64,000 nucleotides of DNA from positions 6,499,844 to 6,563,843 of the forward strand of contig JABBOT010000004.1 of assembly GCA_016165875.1 (NCBI GenBank). Reading direction: 5' to 3'. A program made the translations under genes and the position numbers. Shown here in pieces: positions 15,001 to 26,962 of this stretch. Numbering within the stretch: the stretch's first letter is position 1; each line of letters starts with the position of its first letter. The notes beneath the pieces were generated by a model, which did no database searches, was not told where the DNA came from, and saw nothing but the letters and a program-made list of their open reading frames with translations. This stretch comes from Acanthopleura granulata. Taxonomy: Eukaryota; Mollusca; Polyplacophora; Chitonida; Chitonidae.

Positions 15001-18000
15001 CATGCCCACCTGGTGAGTATGAGTCCTGTCACGGTCAGGTAAAATAACATAAAGCCAGGACCCTAGGAGAGAAGAAAGGAATGAAAACTTTCACACTGAC
15101 ATGCAGAAAGGCAATTCTTCATGAGGGCTGTACATATCAAACCTTACTAATGATGATATTTAAGACACAATGTAACATAATCAAATTTTTAAAAAAATTG
15201 GAACTGTATATTTTATGTTTAATTATATATGCTTTGATCATACTTTATCCTTCTGTTCTGCATTTTCAAATTTACCTGTATTCCAATTGCACCTGTCAGT
15301 CTGACTGTGTAAAGAACAACATCTAGCAATGGCTGAAAAATAGGGGAGAAAATGTTTATTACCTATTTCCTAGTTTAGTTCAAGACTGTGTTGTTCTTTT
15401 CACAAAGAAATACAAGACTATTTAGAAAACATGGGACAGAACTACATTTATTTATTTATTTGATTGGTGTTTTACACTGTATTCAAGAATATTTCACGTG
15501 TATGACGACGGCCAGCATTATGGTGGGAGGAAACCCGGCAGAGCCCGGGGGAAACTCACGACCATCCAGAGGTTGCCGTCAGACCTTCCCACGTACGGCC
15601 GGAGAGGAAGCCAGGAAGAGCTGGACTTGAACTCACAGCGACCGCATTGGTGAGAGGTTTTTGGGTCATTACGCTGCGCTAGAGCGCAAACCAACTTTCC
15701 CACGGAGGCACCAAAAAGAATTAACACTTATTACTCTACATCACTGCAAAGCAAATACATTAATATTCTTTAATTAATAATTAAATGTTTAATCACTGAT
15801 ACTGTAAGACCCCCAGGCATGCTTATCAGTATGGTAAGTGACAAAGTTTCTCCATGACTAAGCTGCTCATTTTAACTGATTCTGAGAGTTCTATTTAGAC
15901 CAGAAAGGTGTTTTCCGGTTTAATCAGAAGGCAGGGTAATTCCGCAAGTTGATTTGTACTAAGATTTGGTGAGCACGAGTAATCCAAATTACCAGTTGTG
16001 TCTGTGATCTGTGTGTGCTATTGTTCTAAATTCTAATAATAAACATATCAATAAATAACTTTAATGTGTGTTTGTAACATTAATGTAACAATATCACATT
16101 AATACAATTTGGAAGCGCAGATTTCTCACGACACCCTACAGCAATATAAAAGTTAGGCTCCATCCTTACATAAAGTGTAATTAAAAAGTAACAATCTCAC
16201 CTTGCTTAGATTGGAGTACAGCTCTGCGACTGAGTCACAAAATTTCTCAACATCTTGGGTGAGGAGCTGGTCAGCGTTCGAGAGTCTGTTGTCCAAGTTG
16301 GACATTTTGTAATACGTAAAACCCCTTAAACAGATAAGGTAAAACTTCAGGTATTTTTTGGCAATTAACAAAGGTGTCTGACATTTTCTCAGGAACAAAT
16401 TTTTTACATGTACATACATATTACTACATTTCATAAATGTGGCCCATTTAACACTCCCATCGATCATATTTCCACACTGAGAAAATTCTATAATTCTTTA
16501 GAGTACTGCATATCTAACTGTAACAGAACATTACTGCCACTGAAAACCACATCACCATTACTTCCACTTCATACACCAAAACACAAGAAGATTTCGGGTG
16601 GTTTAACACTTACCGGAGATATTTGTCATATAGATGGTTGGACAGCCTGGTTCTGAACCTGAGTTTCAGCATGTTCAAGCCATACTGCCAACAAAAGATA
16701 AATATATTTTGTCTAATGAGGGATATTTCATTTGAAAAAAATTCAGAAGTATGAAAAGCTGAGTGCTTCAAAAAAGCAGTTCATGCATTAGAATATACAC
16801 CATAAGAGAGGATTTGACTTGGAAAATATTCAGTTTGAATCAGAAATTTTGTAAGCACAGGTAATGAGTTTTAAAATAAAAAGGTTGAAGTTTATTTATT
16901 TCTTTATTTGACTGATGTTTTGCGCCATACTCAAGAATATTTCACTTATGATGGCGGCCAGCATTATGGTGGGAGGAAACCGGGCAGGACCTGGGGAAAA
17001 CCCAGGACCGTCCACAGGTTGCTGGCTGACCTTCCTACGTACGGCTGGAGAGGAAACCAGGAAGAGCTGGGCTTCAACTCATAGCAACCGCATTGGTGGG
17101 AGGCTTCTGGATCAATACGCTGTGCTAGAGTGCTAAAAAACTGAGCCATGGAGGACCCCAGGTTTAAATTTAAAAAGGTTTCCTGAAACTGTCTATAGAA
17201 CAAAATAAAATATGACAAAGCTGACTCTTTAGAGGTGTTAAAAGCTTTATGTTATGACCAAATAACATCTTTACCTTCATTATGTTGTTAACTATGGAAA
17301 TCTGCAAATAAAGAAAATCAATTAATCAATAAACAATTATAAGTCATTTTCACATACCATTGCATAAACATATCTTTTATCCTTAGTTACCAATGAAAGA
17401 TAAATGGTACATAGATTTACTCAAAGAACAGATTCTCTATTAATTTGAATTCATAAATTCAGGTCACTTTAACATAAAGACACACGATTAGGTCAGTAGA
17501 TTTTACAAACATGGCTTCAAGAAGGTTTATAACATAGGTGTTTATGTACTGATCAACATCAAAATGTTATAACTCACCCCTGGCATGGCATATATAAACC
17601 TGAACAGGTATTTCTTGAAAAGCTCAACATCACGACCAATGATGGCACTGAAAATTAAAAACAACAAAAAATAATATAACAATTTCTAAACCTTCTACAA
17701 TGATTGCTACACAGATATTTTAGAGAATGAACTTCAGTTTATGTTCAAATGTCCCTAAATTTTGTTGCCTCGGACAAACATATTTATCATAAAACTTATA
17801 CATGAGCCATATGACTTGGTACAAGGATAAATGTCTCATTCCATATCCATAATGATAGCATTCAAAACCTCACAAAACAAAGCATGCAGCAACAGACCCA
17901 TCTGGGACTGAGGAATTCAAAAATACGATATATTGAAAAGCTAACGTTGTTTTATAAGTGGACATATCCCACATGTGACAAGTACCTTTCAATATTGGTG

Positions 18001-21000
18001 CCATTGGTGATCATCCACACATCACAGTATGTCCTTGCCACCAGAGCCAAAGCCACAATGGCCATGTACCACGCCTGTTGAACAACAACACATACACACA
18101 ATACATTAACTACACGTATTTATTTGATTGGTGTTTTACGCCGTACTCAAGAATATTTCACTTATATGGCGGCAGCCAGCATTACTGTTGGAGGAAACCG
18201 GGCAGAGCCCGGGGGAAACCCACAACCATCTGCTGGTTGCTGGCCGACCTTCCCATATACAGTCGGAGAGGAAGCTAGCATCAGCTGGGCTTGAACTCAC
18301 AGCAACCGCATTGGTGGGAGGCTTCGGTCATTTCGCTGCACTAGCGCACTAACCGACTGAGCTACGGAGGCCCCTACATTAACTACAGGAGACTTATACA
18401 TCTATAGTGAATAATAAAAAAACCTAAAATCTATATTATCTGATTTTACTATGTCAAGGGATTAAACAAGGAAGTTTTAAATACTAATAAAGAGGGTGAA
18501 GTAGGAATTTAATACAAAGAATACTTCCAGGAATATTATAACCACTGTATTCTACTACCATCTTCATATTCATTTTCCCCTGCTTCTCTCAAACCCTTGA
18601 TAAACAACCACACTGACCTTCATTCACTTACCCCTTGTAATTTTTAACTTTCTCAGTATAGACCTACCTCTTGGGTGAACCATCCTGGCACAAGAATATG
18701 TAGAATTCTCAGCAGGCGTCTGAAGAAAATAACCAAACAGTATCTAACAGCTGCCTTCCAAAGAGACATGGCTCCTCAATCAGTCATAGTATATTGTCAG
18801 TGGGCTGACTAGTACTCCTAATTACTGTTACACTTGGCCAAACCAAGGAGGTATGAAGACTGCAGGCTACAGTGGGTACCCTGTTCACAGCAAGGATATC
18901 CTAAATCTCTCAGGCACAACAATGTGTTCCTGAGTGTTTTTTTATGATGTTACAATCACAAAAAAAGATCTCCTTTTACTAACATGGCATTTGCTGGAAT
19001 TATCATTATCGGTAGTCAAAGAGGTGTGTTACATTTAAAAAAAAATACATATTTATAGATTTTATTAGAAACTATGTATAACCTTTTACCTGAAGAACAC
19101 TTTATCGACAGCAGCTTTTTCTTTTTTGTCAGACACCTAGGAAATATAATTAATCTGAGTTAAATAACAAATTACAAGTTAGAGTATCACGACTATTCTG
19201 CTTCATAAAAAAAGGAGAACTTACACAAAAACTTAACATAATCTTACTGGAAGATTATATATGCTCAGTTACTACATCTGTGTCTTGTAAGATTGTTAGG
19301 TCACCCATTTTCTAGGTCTTTAGCATAACAATAACAATAAACATAAGAACACATCATTAAAGCCATTATAAATTTATCTGACAACAAAGAAATTAACATT
19401 CCATCCTCTACTTTCAATACAACTGAGTATTCATAACACTTTCTAATAATATCCACATTTTTGTACATCTACTCAGGCAAAACAATATTTCTGTTGACCT
19501 CATGAACGGTAAATATTATCTGCTGACTGTACTTGTATAGCAATACCCTAGCTCTAAAAAATGAACAGCTTGTAAATTACCGCTGGTGCAATGACAAGAG
19601 GCAATTCTTCTGCAGCCAATCTGTCAAAGACATAAAGAAAAACAATCAATCATGAAATGATGAAGTAAATATAAAAAAATATATAAATACCAGAAACATT
19701 GTAAATACAAAGTTTTCAGTTATAGTAGGGCCACACTAAGACTAAAGACATCTGATAATGTATATTGGCTAGTTTCAATGTTACCATGACAAAAACCAAA
19801 CTGATTTGGGAACCTAAAACAAACATTTTATAATTTTCTAAGGCATTCAGAGGAATTAAAACAGCAACTAATGAAGTGTATGTATTTACAACAGATAACA
19901 ACACACAGTTTTGACGAGCTCTGTGAAATTGGGCTAATGATTACGTATATATATATAAATAACTCAACAGGAATGATCCCAGGAATGATTCTTGTACTTT
20001 CCTGTTACAAGTGAGATAATTCAGAGCAGGACTTTTTAAAAGTTCTGTCCATTTCATTTTATTTAGGCAACTTAGCACACAGGTAACAACATATATTATA
20101 TCTGGTGTTTTTACATCATACGTCAGACTTGTACTACAAGTTATATTAAGGGCAAGGTTATATCCAGTTGAGGCCATGGTCAGTCATGCTCTACTGATCC
20201 AGATCTATACATGTACATATAGGTCAATTCCATCACCACAGTACACACTGGTACTGCTACTCAGAATTCATGTCAAGTTTGAAATTACACATTGCAAGCA
20301 AGTTGTTTTCTAGAGAGCAAACCTTGATCAAAAAAAGTTTTACTAATTTGTTACACTCTGCTCAAAGATATATAAAAGTCTGCACAGCGTCTGGATGGGA
20401 TTAGGGTGAACCACCCAGTATGACATGTGGACAAATCTGTCAGTGAATCCTCATTACTGTCTCTAAATATGAAGTGGTCAACTTTTGACTGGCAACTGAA
20501 AAGTGATTCCCTAGTCACATACAAAGTGTCCAACATAACAATTCCTCTGGCTAATTTATCCTATGGCTTCTTGTTTCTATGTTAGCATTGAATAAAACAC
20601 ACATAAGATTTTCATCATCTTTTAGCCAAGTTCACAGGGTGCCGCCACACTGAAACTAAATCTCGTGAAATCTCTTGATCCTGTGACCTACAACCACCTG
20701 CCCAACCAAGCCTGAAGGATAATTTTATGCACGGAGGTTGCCAACTATTCACTACGCGGGCTTAGTGGTAGCACCACATTTCATACGTGTAAAATCTGTG
20801 ACATGTATCTATGAGAGGTTACATCAGTCCATTTGTAAACACCTTTGTTCACTTGTCAAATTAATATATGTTCACTGCAAAATTTATAGGCTGAAATACA
20901 GTTGTAAAAGTTGTTGGTTAAGCTGTTGCTGTAAGTCAGGATTTTTGTCAACTACCCTTTAAAGGGGTTGTTGCTTACTATCAGCTCTAAGATTTCTTCC

Positions 21001-22166
21001 ACTTATAGACCTAATTATGACTGTATAAGTGAAAAATTCCCTACCATAAAGGTAGTGAATTAAGAAGATAATATTCGACATTCGTATTGGAAAATGACAT
21101 AGAAATGGGCAAAGGTTGGAAGCTGGAGTGCCACTTGTATCCAGTTCTGAAATCTGTTGTGATTTTGTTTTGTTTGGGTGATGGACTCAGTGTTGTTATG
21201 AACAACACAGGGAGTCCATCTAGATTGACTATTCTGTACACAGACATCACAGTGCAATGGCATGTGTCAACCAGATGTTTGATCCATCGTATTTTCTCAC
21301 TTCAGTGAACATATTTTAAATGATGCAATCTGGAAATGTTCTCACAAATCTAATTTTTTAAAAAAGCTCTACTGATACATTTGCTCTTCAGGAGTTTGAA
21401 TGTACATGGTTAATCAAAGTAGTTTCTAAATTATTCATTTTTTGTCAAAACTTACCCAAAATTAAGAAAATTGATAAAAAAAAATACAGATAAAAGAATG
21501 ATAGCTTGTATATGAAATGTCACTATGCTATACAACACAACTATTAAAGCTTACACAGACATAATTCTAAATATATTTTTACTTGAACAGCTCTGAAAAT
21601 CAGCACATTTTCTGTAAAATTTAACTTTACTGGACAGACTTTGTGAAATGATGGGTTATTATATTTAATTGGCTGCCTGTGCTAAAATAGTCTAGATAAG
21701 CAGCCTGTCTGAATAACCACTGAGAAAATCTAATCAGCACCATTAATCATTATCACTAAAATCAGCTTTTATGTAAATATTGTGAAGATAAAACCATTAA
21801 CATTTCTGCTGAAAATAACGCACCGGTAAATTTAAAAGGTAAAAAGGTGGTTTACAATTTTACCTCTGGGTTAGTCCAGTTGCTAGTTAACAACAGGGTA
21901 AAACAAAAACATTCGTCTTCATTGAATGAGCTTGATATCGAAATGGTGACCACATGCTCATTTTTCGTTACATGGAATTTCCTACGGAACAAGTCCGCTC
22001 TGTGTAAATATCAAATAAGTCACAGCTTCAAGACATACACTTACCTTTTTCCTTTAACTTTTGCCGTCAAACGATGATATGCGATGAAGGCGGCAAGAGC
22101 TAATCCGCTAACAACTGCGGTTTTTCTAGGCGTCACGGACTCGGCGAGCTTGCTGAAAGCCGCCAT
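1..22166 (-). CDS. ABCD3: ABCD3 / PMP70 peroxisomal half-ABC transporter (3' end cut by window edge)
   Basis: Peroxisomal membrane half-transporter that homodimerises and uses ATP to import long/branched-chain and dicarboxylic acyl-CoAs and bile-acid precursors for beta-oxidation (family knowledge). Coding exons in order: 22045-22166, 19581-19620, 19090-19136, 18668-18719, 17986-18074, 17578-17647, 17275-17301, 16614-16684, 16201-16324, 15276-15332, 15010-15062, 14509-14598, 13888-13957, 13120-13189, 12814-12911, 12164-12255, 11634-11728, 7110-7179, 6686-6749, 6428-6505, 4347-4412, 3616-3729, 3329-3379, 2731-2775, 2270-2374, 1525-1581, 1-61. All introns are GT/AG and phases join without a stop: 1978 nt, about 659 codons, the length of the human protein, so only the last few residues are missing. 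The start at 22166 gives MAAFSK, as in vertebrate PMP70; an in-frame ATG at 22229 would add 21 residues. Expression cannot be judged. Confidence 0.97.
333..492 (-). repeat. SINE copy, 3' part only
   Basis: Matches the body and tail of the SINE seen complete at 18115-18374: (TTTA)n run, then a GCCGTACTCAAG-like block, the GGAAACCGGGC...GAGCCC block and the CTTCCCATGTAC block. It lacks the tRNA-like head. Lies in the last visible ABCD3 intron. Confidence 0.8.
981..990. repeat. Homopolymer G run
   Basis: Ten consecutive G in an otherwise AT-rich intron; a likely spot for sequencing or assembly length error. Confidence 0.8.
10146..10231 (+). repeat. Direct repeat, copy 1 (partner 10288-10367)
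   Basis: The first 33 bases are identical to the partner copy; the rest differs by scattered changes and a 6-base length difference. Both copies keep the open frame [11 protein letters not shown] on the plus strand. Copy 1 lies at the end of a 38-codon ATG-initiated frame (10089-10205). Confidence 0.85.
10288..10367 (+). repeat. Direct repeat, copy 2 (partner 10146-10231)
   Basis: Offset 142 bases from copy 1. It sits inside a 47-codon open frame running 10216-10356 and is followed by another frame open from 10352 to 10468 that contains a CPC motif. Unrecognised. Confidence 0.85.
10657..10870 (+). repeat. Dispersed repeat, copy A (partner about 21045-21260)
   Basis: Shares an AAAGGTAGTRAATTAAGAAG block, an AAATGGGC block, a GTGCCACTT block and a GATGGACT hairpin arm, in the same order, with 21045-21260. 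Identity is moderate and judged by eye. Contains a hairpin with arms 10794-10804 and 10837-10847. Confidence 0.65.
12590..12705 (+). repeat. Dispersed repeat (partner about 28484-28595)
   Basis: Shares the blocks CTTACA, ATTTCATCCT(G/A)CCGTC and CTTTCTAAAATCA-like in the same order with 28484-28595, inside an ABCD3 intron. Old and diverged; family unknown. Confidence 0.55.
14235..14440 (-). repeat. SINE copy, degenerate
   Basis: Has the (TTTA)n tail, TTGATTGGTGC, the CAGCCAGCATTATGGTGG block and CACAACCATCTGCAGGTAG, then a decayed head ending AGAAGCCCC. Lies in the ABCD3 intron between exons 13 and 12. Confidence 0.8.
15445..15712 (-). repeat. SINE copy, nearly full length
   Basis: Complete order on the plus strand: (TTTA)n tail, GGTGTTTTACACTG, CGGCCAGCATTATGGTGGGA, GGCAGAGCCCGGGGGAA, CTTCCCACGTACGGCC and a tRNA-like head (B-box complement around GAACTCACAGCGACC). 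The element is transcribed, if at all, on the minus strand. No clear target-site duplication seen. Confidence 0.88.
16891..17160 (-). repeat. SINE copy, nearly full length with aged target-site duplication
   Basis: Same order of blocks as the 18115-18374 copy. The flanks 16870-16886 and 17163-17180 resemble each other (TTTAAA...AAAAAGGTT) with a few differences, consistent with an old target-site duplication. Lies between ABCD3 exons 8 and 7. Confidence 0.85.
18115..18374 (-). repeat. Full-length tRNA-derived SINE with perfect 13-bp target-site duplication
   Basis: Read on the minus strand, the element starts with a tRNA-like promoter: an A box around TAGCTCAGTCGG and a B box around TGAGTTCAAGCCC. 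A central body and a 3' end that runs into AATAAATA repeats follow. The flanks are identical for 13 bases, TACATTAACTACA at 18102-18114 and 18375-18387, the mark of LINE-assisted insertion. It sits about 40 bp upstream of ABCD3 exon 5 in transcription order. Molluscan V-SINE families such as RUDI have this general design; assignment to a named family is not established here. Confidence 0.93.
21045..21260 (+). repeat. Dispersed repeat, copy B (partner about 10657-10870)
   Basis: Same block order as copy A. Contains a tighter hairpin at about 21179-21221, with arms GATGGACTC... and ...GAGTCCATC. Lies in the first ABCD3 intron. Family unknown. Confidence 0.65.
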
Positions 22167-22229
22167 GTTTGTTGCAGGCTGTTCAAGCGGATCAAGGGCG
22201 ACAACCTCTGACGGTGCCCGCCCTGGCAT
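22167..22229 (-). other. Optional N-terminal extension / 5' leader of ABCD3
   Basis: The reading frame stays open upstream of the chosen start, to an ATG at 22229 that would add 21 residues (MPGRAPSEVV...). No matching extension is known in vertebrate PMP70, so this is treated as 5' leader. The context of the 22166 ATG (AACATGG) is favourable. The surrounding 22060-22230 stretch is richer in CpG than its neighbours, as expected near a transcription start. Confidence 0.55.
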
Positions 22230-25200
22230 CTTTCTGTGATAGTGTTAAGACTAAGATACACTAGAACTCGCATTAAAGTACTGTACCTTTCCCGACTTGG
22301 TTTCTTTTGTAACCAATGGGATAATAAGTAAAAGAGTAATTATTTGAGTGTTTATTGCCACACTGAAGATTTACTGATACTGATTTTTCACTTGCACAAG
22401 GGATCTATTTTACTGGTGGAGGGAACTCCTGTGCTTGATGTAAACCAGTGATCTTTAGCAAGTTACTGATGAACTTTCCAAGGGACGTGTGATGTACTGA
22501 CTTTCTAGATACATTGGTGGGAGACCAGTGGCCTTCAGTGAGTCCGAGATTGCACAAATGGCCCAATGGGCACCATCGACAACTCCTCCAATGAATAGAG
22601 AATGGAGAAATCTACAAATTCAAACCTGCACCTCTATCCTAGTAATTAAAAACAAGCAACTGTGAAGAGTTTATTTGCTTTTTTCAATCATATCAAGTTT
22701 AATGGTGTCTCCTTGTAGCAGGTGGCTTTTAATAGTTAATAGCCAGCAGTATTCTACATAGGCTGTATATGATGAAGTACCATTGCCAATTTTGAAGTTA
22801 CAGAGTCACGAGTGATCCTGGCACTGAAGCACTCGCATGATTTATTTCTTTATTTATTGGAGTGTTGTTAATGCCACACACAAGTATATTTTGCTTATGC
22901 AAATGGCAGTTGGCTTTGTGCGTGAAGGAAATTGGAAAGTTATTATTTTGGCAAGTTTTGTCGACCTGTGACTGGTTTTCTATGAATGTTAACACAGCCA
23001 CACAAGTGTTGTCAACCACTTTTTGTCACCTTTGCAATCATGTAATAAACACACACAACAGCTGCAGATGTAACACAGTCAAATTCAGTGTTCTAGGAAG
23101 GGTACCAGTTTACTGTAATAATAAATCACTATCATGAAATTAATATAAAAAATAAATTAGTAACATCATATTAAATTTAACAAGGTACTGTAACCTGAAA
23201 CACAAAAGCTTAGAACAAGGAATAGGCAAACCAGTTATTTGTAACTTGAAGCAACGATTTTAATATCTCTCGCAACATTTATATACACCAAATATTTAGA
23301 ATATTCTTTCAAGAAAGAAACATACATTTACAACGTAATTAAACATCTGTCTGCCCCAACAATTGGACTTTCTCTTCACACAACATAGTATCAACACCAT
23401 GCTTTGATTAACATACTGGAAAGCAATAATTTGCAATGCAGAATAGGAACAGCATATACAACATTGGGAAAACTGTCCGGTGCAGAACGGTAATATAAAC
23501 AACATTGGGAGAAGTCGTGACTTAGATTGAAGCCCTGATGACAAAATCAGAGATTATAGAATGGGATGAAGATAAGCTTTACACTCCACTCTGAAATGAA
23601 GGTGCAAAGGAAACTGAAGATTTTCTGGCCAAAGTTCAGAAAGGGTACAATAATATACCCAATCTCATCAACCTTTCTGCACTCTTAGATTTTGATGGAT
23701 TGTTTTGATATTTAAATAAGTGAAAGAATTTTATTTTTGTGATACTCAGTAATACCTGTCAGCAATATTTGACACATTATGACCTGTACATGCACTAATG
23801 ACTTCAATGGCTGATTTGTAACACCTGAAATAAGACATTAAAACCATAACACCCTGGTTTGAGAAGCCAAGCTGTATCAAATCTGAACTTCAGTGTATTC
23901 GGAGAATTGATGTTATGAAATTTGCATGTGAATATCAAGAATTAGCCCATACTAGGTGAGAGAACAGATGTACATGCATTTTAAATCACTATATTTGATG
24001 AAATCAAATTTGTATGAGAGATGCTTTGTTTTCAATGTATTTGTATAAAATACTGGTCAATGTTCCAGTTTATAAGATACTTGTTATAGTACAGACATCT
24101 CTGAGTATTTGGTATTGCATCAAATGACCGCTTTGAATTAAGTCATTATGCCTTTGAATAGCATACATGCAGACCCAATACTAAACATCGTTAAAAAATG
24201 AAATTAATATGCACACCTGCCTTGAAATGTCAATTCAATGGGGGTGTCACAAAGAGTGCAGAATTGTGACACAATATACGTAGACTGCGGAAAGTTGGTG
24301 TTGTAGATCAAAATCAGAAATGTGAAGACGGCCTATTGGTGCAAAACAGGTCCATTTTGAACTTGATAAAATAACCTCTAGATGTAATTATTATTTGAAT
24401 ACACTACTGCATGAATAGCATTCATAAGATGGTAGTTTGTCCACGTGACAAAAATCTCTACTGGTACAATCTTATCTTACAATAAGGTGAGGAAAATCGA
24501 TCCTCAAATAAAGAGAAATCAAAGGTACAAGTTAACAATGCTGTGACAAATGAATATGACACTGTAGACAATGGTGACTTGTAAAGCAGAAACCATATAA
24601 AAATACTTGTAATTCATGCACCACCGTCACAATTCCGTTTATGTATAATCTACATTCACTTTAAAAATTATCAAAGTACTGTTTCTTTTATCTACCCTAT
24701 TTACCACTTCAGCACAACTAGAAATGATTTCTTTGTTCTGATTTCCTATGTATGTATTCTCATGTACATATATATGTAAATATACATGTATATATCTACA
24801 ATATATATGTACATCTATAATACATATACAAGTCTTTAAAATATTCTGCAGCAATATTTATCTTTACATAAATTTTCTACACTCTACAGTTTCAAGCATA
24901 CATACATCACTTCCAAATCCTTTGGATCACACATATCCACTACGAAAAGGTTGAGAATCAAATTCCAGGCACAATACTGATCAAATACATGTAATACTGG
25001 CTAAAATCAATATGATGGTTTTCCTCTGATAACAAGGCAATTATGTATCATACTTAAAATGTATCAGAATGGCAAGGCAAAGTCTTTAACAGAAAACACA
25101 TGCAGTAATTCAAAATAAAAACAAATGACCACTCAAGCATTTTGTTTTCAGATTTGAAGCATTGCACTGTTGTGCATTTCATATTTTCACCAAGTTCACA

Positions 25201-26962
25201 GATGCTCACACAGTTTCACTGCTAACTCCTTTGATGATTTTTGCAATAACTCATGAAAATACGCCTGTCAGTGATAGCCGGGAATGTACAATTTCTCAAA
25301 TAAGTGAAGCCTGTAAATTACTTCATAAATTTGTACCCTAGAATAAAATTGATGGTAAGCTTGGACTTCTACCTAACTGTAATCCAATATATCAATGATC
25401 CTTGCACGGATGTCTTTGGTAGTAAGCTGACAACCACTGGCATTACTTTATAAGCGTAGAATTTGTTGGAATGACCTAGTCAAGCATGACAAACTACAAC
25501 ATTAGTGCTTTCTCTTCAAAATGCATAACACAATACAAATTCTACACATTCAAACTTTGACAAAATATACTATGGTCTATGCATTTATTTGATGCGTTTG
25601 ATGCTTTATACCTTGCTTAAAACTATTTTAACTATACGACGGTGGTACGGTGGTAGAGAACTACAAACAAAACTAAATGAAGTATGATGGCAACTACTAC
25701 ACTTAAAGAGCTACTTTGGTATCTAAAACATGTGTGTCTTAAAATTAAGGTGAATTTATACAGACTGGGATAGTCTGAATTGCTTTCCTCAACTGTGAAA
25801 ATACTGCAGCGTATTAAAACCAATATTGTATTTTTCATCCAAGTAGAGGGCAACAAAATACTTCTGTCACTTCCACTTTGCCTTATGTGACGTCACCCAC
25901 GAACACACGACGTCATCAATCGCTGACATGTATCCACAAATGACGCTGCCCTTTCAAAATGCTCGACGTCATCCCAGCATAAATGCTTTACTCAACTTAA
26001 CATCTGCCTGATGCGACGCCATAGAAGGAATATTATTATATCACATCGGGGAAATATTACGGACACAGCCGAAGATTTTGTTTTTCAAGGAGTCTTCAGT
26101 TATATGGGTGAAATAGTGTTATTCATCAAATTCCATTTGTAACATGGTGTTAGGCTTTCTCTGTAGGATTTCTTTCATATCGTTGTAATATTTCCACACA
26201 ATTTGTATTCCAGCCAGAGTGGCACTTTAACCAGGTAGCTGAGAAACTTACATCTATAATGCTGCATTAGAAACCACAGTAACTGGATTTAACAGAGGGC
26301 TACTGGTTCTCATGTAGTCAACATCTGATACCATAAACCCAGTCAAAACCCAATTATAATTTAATGACAAAAGAAGGATGCACTATAGAAGTATGGTAAC
26401 GATTTATTGGTGAATATGTGAAGTAATTTCAGCAATGTGTGTATCAATATGGCCTCCATAGTGGAGATTTGCAATTATTACCTTTCTGAAATTCCAATCA
26501 TTAATGAAAAGTCAGTTAAATGCAAACTTACATTTCAAATGTGCAATTTTAACATTTATTTACTACAGAAATTTCACTACCTCACAGTCATCTTCAAGTT
26601 TCCCTTATTTCCTTCAAAATAAAAACCTTGGAAAATTAATACAAGATTTATGCAGGCTCAAATATTCTTTTGGAAAATACAAGTTACAACATTCAAAACC
26701 AATGGTACCCAGTCCTAAAAGCCACAGAAAGACTTCAAACACAACATCTTAGTGACTTGAAAAAGTAATTAGCAATGTTTCCAGATTTTCCCACTGCAAC
26801 ACTCAGATCTACCTACGAAACCTCCACACAAACCTAAGAAATGTTAATTTTGCATAGTGGGACTCACAGTATCTACTACAAGCTTCACTATAAGATGTGA
26901 ATAACAACCCCTGAATTATCCTTGAACTCCGTCTCTTTACTGTTACCATGTTTTGTTATGAT
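22230..26962. other. Intergenic region between ABCD3 5' end and AGL 3' end
   Basis: 4.7 kb with no open frame I can link to a protein. It must hold the ABCD3 promoter (right next to 22230) and the AGL 3' untranslated region (next to 26962); an AATAAA on the minus strand at 26555-26560 is a possible AGL polyadenylation signal. Also present are SINE scraps (about 22843-22900 and 25578-25660), an AT-rich alternating tract with TACATGTA and TATATATG (about 24745-24835) and a CRE-like cluster (25888-25971). Confidence 0.6.
25888..25971. promoter_or_regulatory. Cluster of three CRE-like GACGTCA sites
   Basis: One full palindromic TGACGTCA (25888-25895) and two GACGTCA half-plus sites (25909-25915 and 25965-25971) within 84 bases, plus a related TGACGC. 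CREB/ATF-type bZIP proteins bind this motif. The position, about 1 kb 3' of the AGL stop and 3.7 kb upstream of ABCD3, does not identify a target. It may instead be a repeat remnant. Confidence 0.35.

Larger units (their letters stand above)
11634..22166 (-). other. ABCD3: ABCD3 exons 1-17: N-terminal targeting region and transmembrane domain
   Basis: Residues 1 to about 422. The N-terminus has a short hydrophobic stretch ([14 protein letters not shown]), as in PMP70, where this region carries the peroxisomal membrane targeting signal bound by PEX19 (family knowledge). Recognisable blocks are KVFFRR (exons 3-4), [10 protein letters not shown] (exon 5), MSNLDNR...[11 protein letters not shown] (exon 9, about residues 180-203) and the EAA-like loop [14 protein letters not shown] (start of exon 13, about residue 281), which couples the membrane part to the ATPase in ABCD proteins. 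Exon 7 (17275-17301) is a 27-nt micro-exon coding nine residues; exons 2 and 3 are 40 and 47 nt. The block ends at 11634, and the next exon starts 4.4 kb downstream. Confidence 0.95.

Noticed and set aside
15600..15712. tRNA gene
   Set aside because: The tRNA-like boxes belong to the SINE head; there is no complete cloverleaf or anticodon arm.
22166..22229. Start of ABCD3 at the upstream ATG (22229)
   Set aside because: The 21-residue extension has no family counterpart, whereas MAAFSK at 22166 matches vertebrate PMP70.
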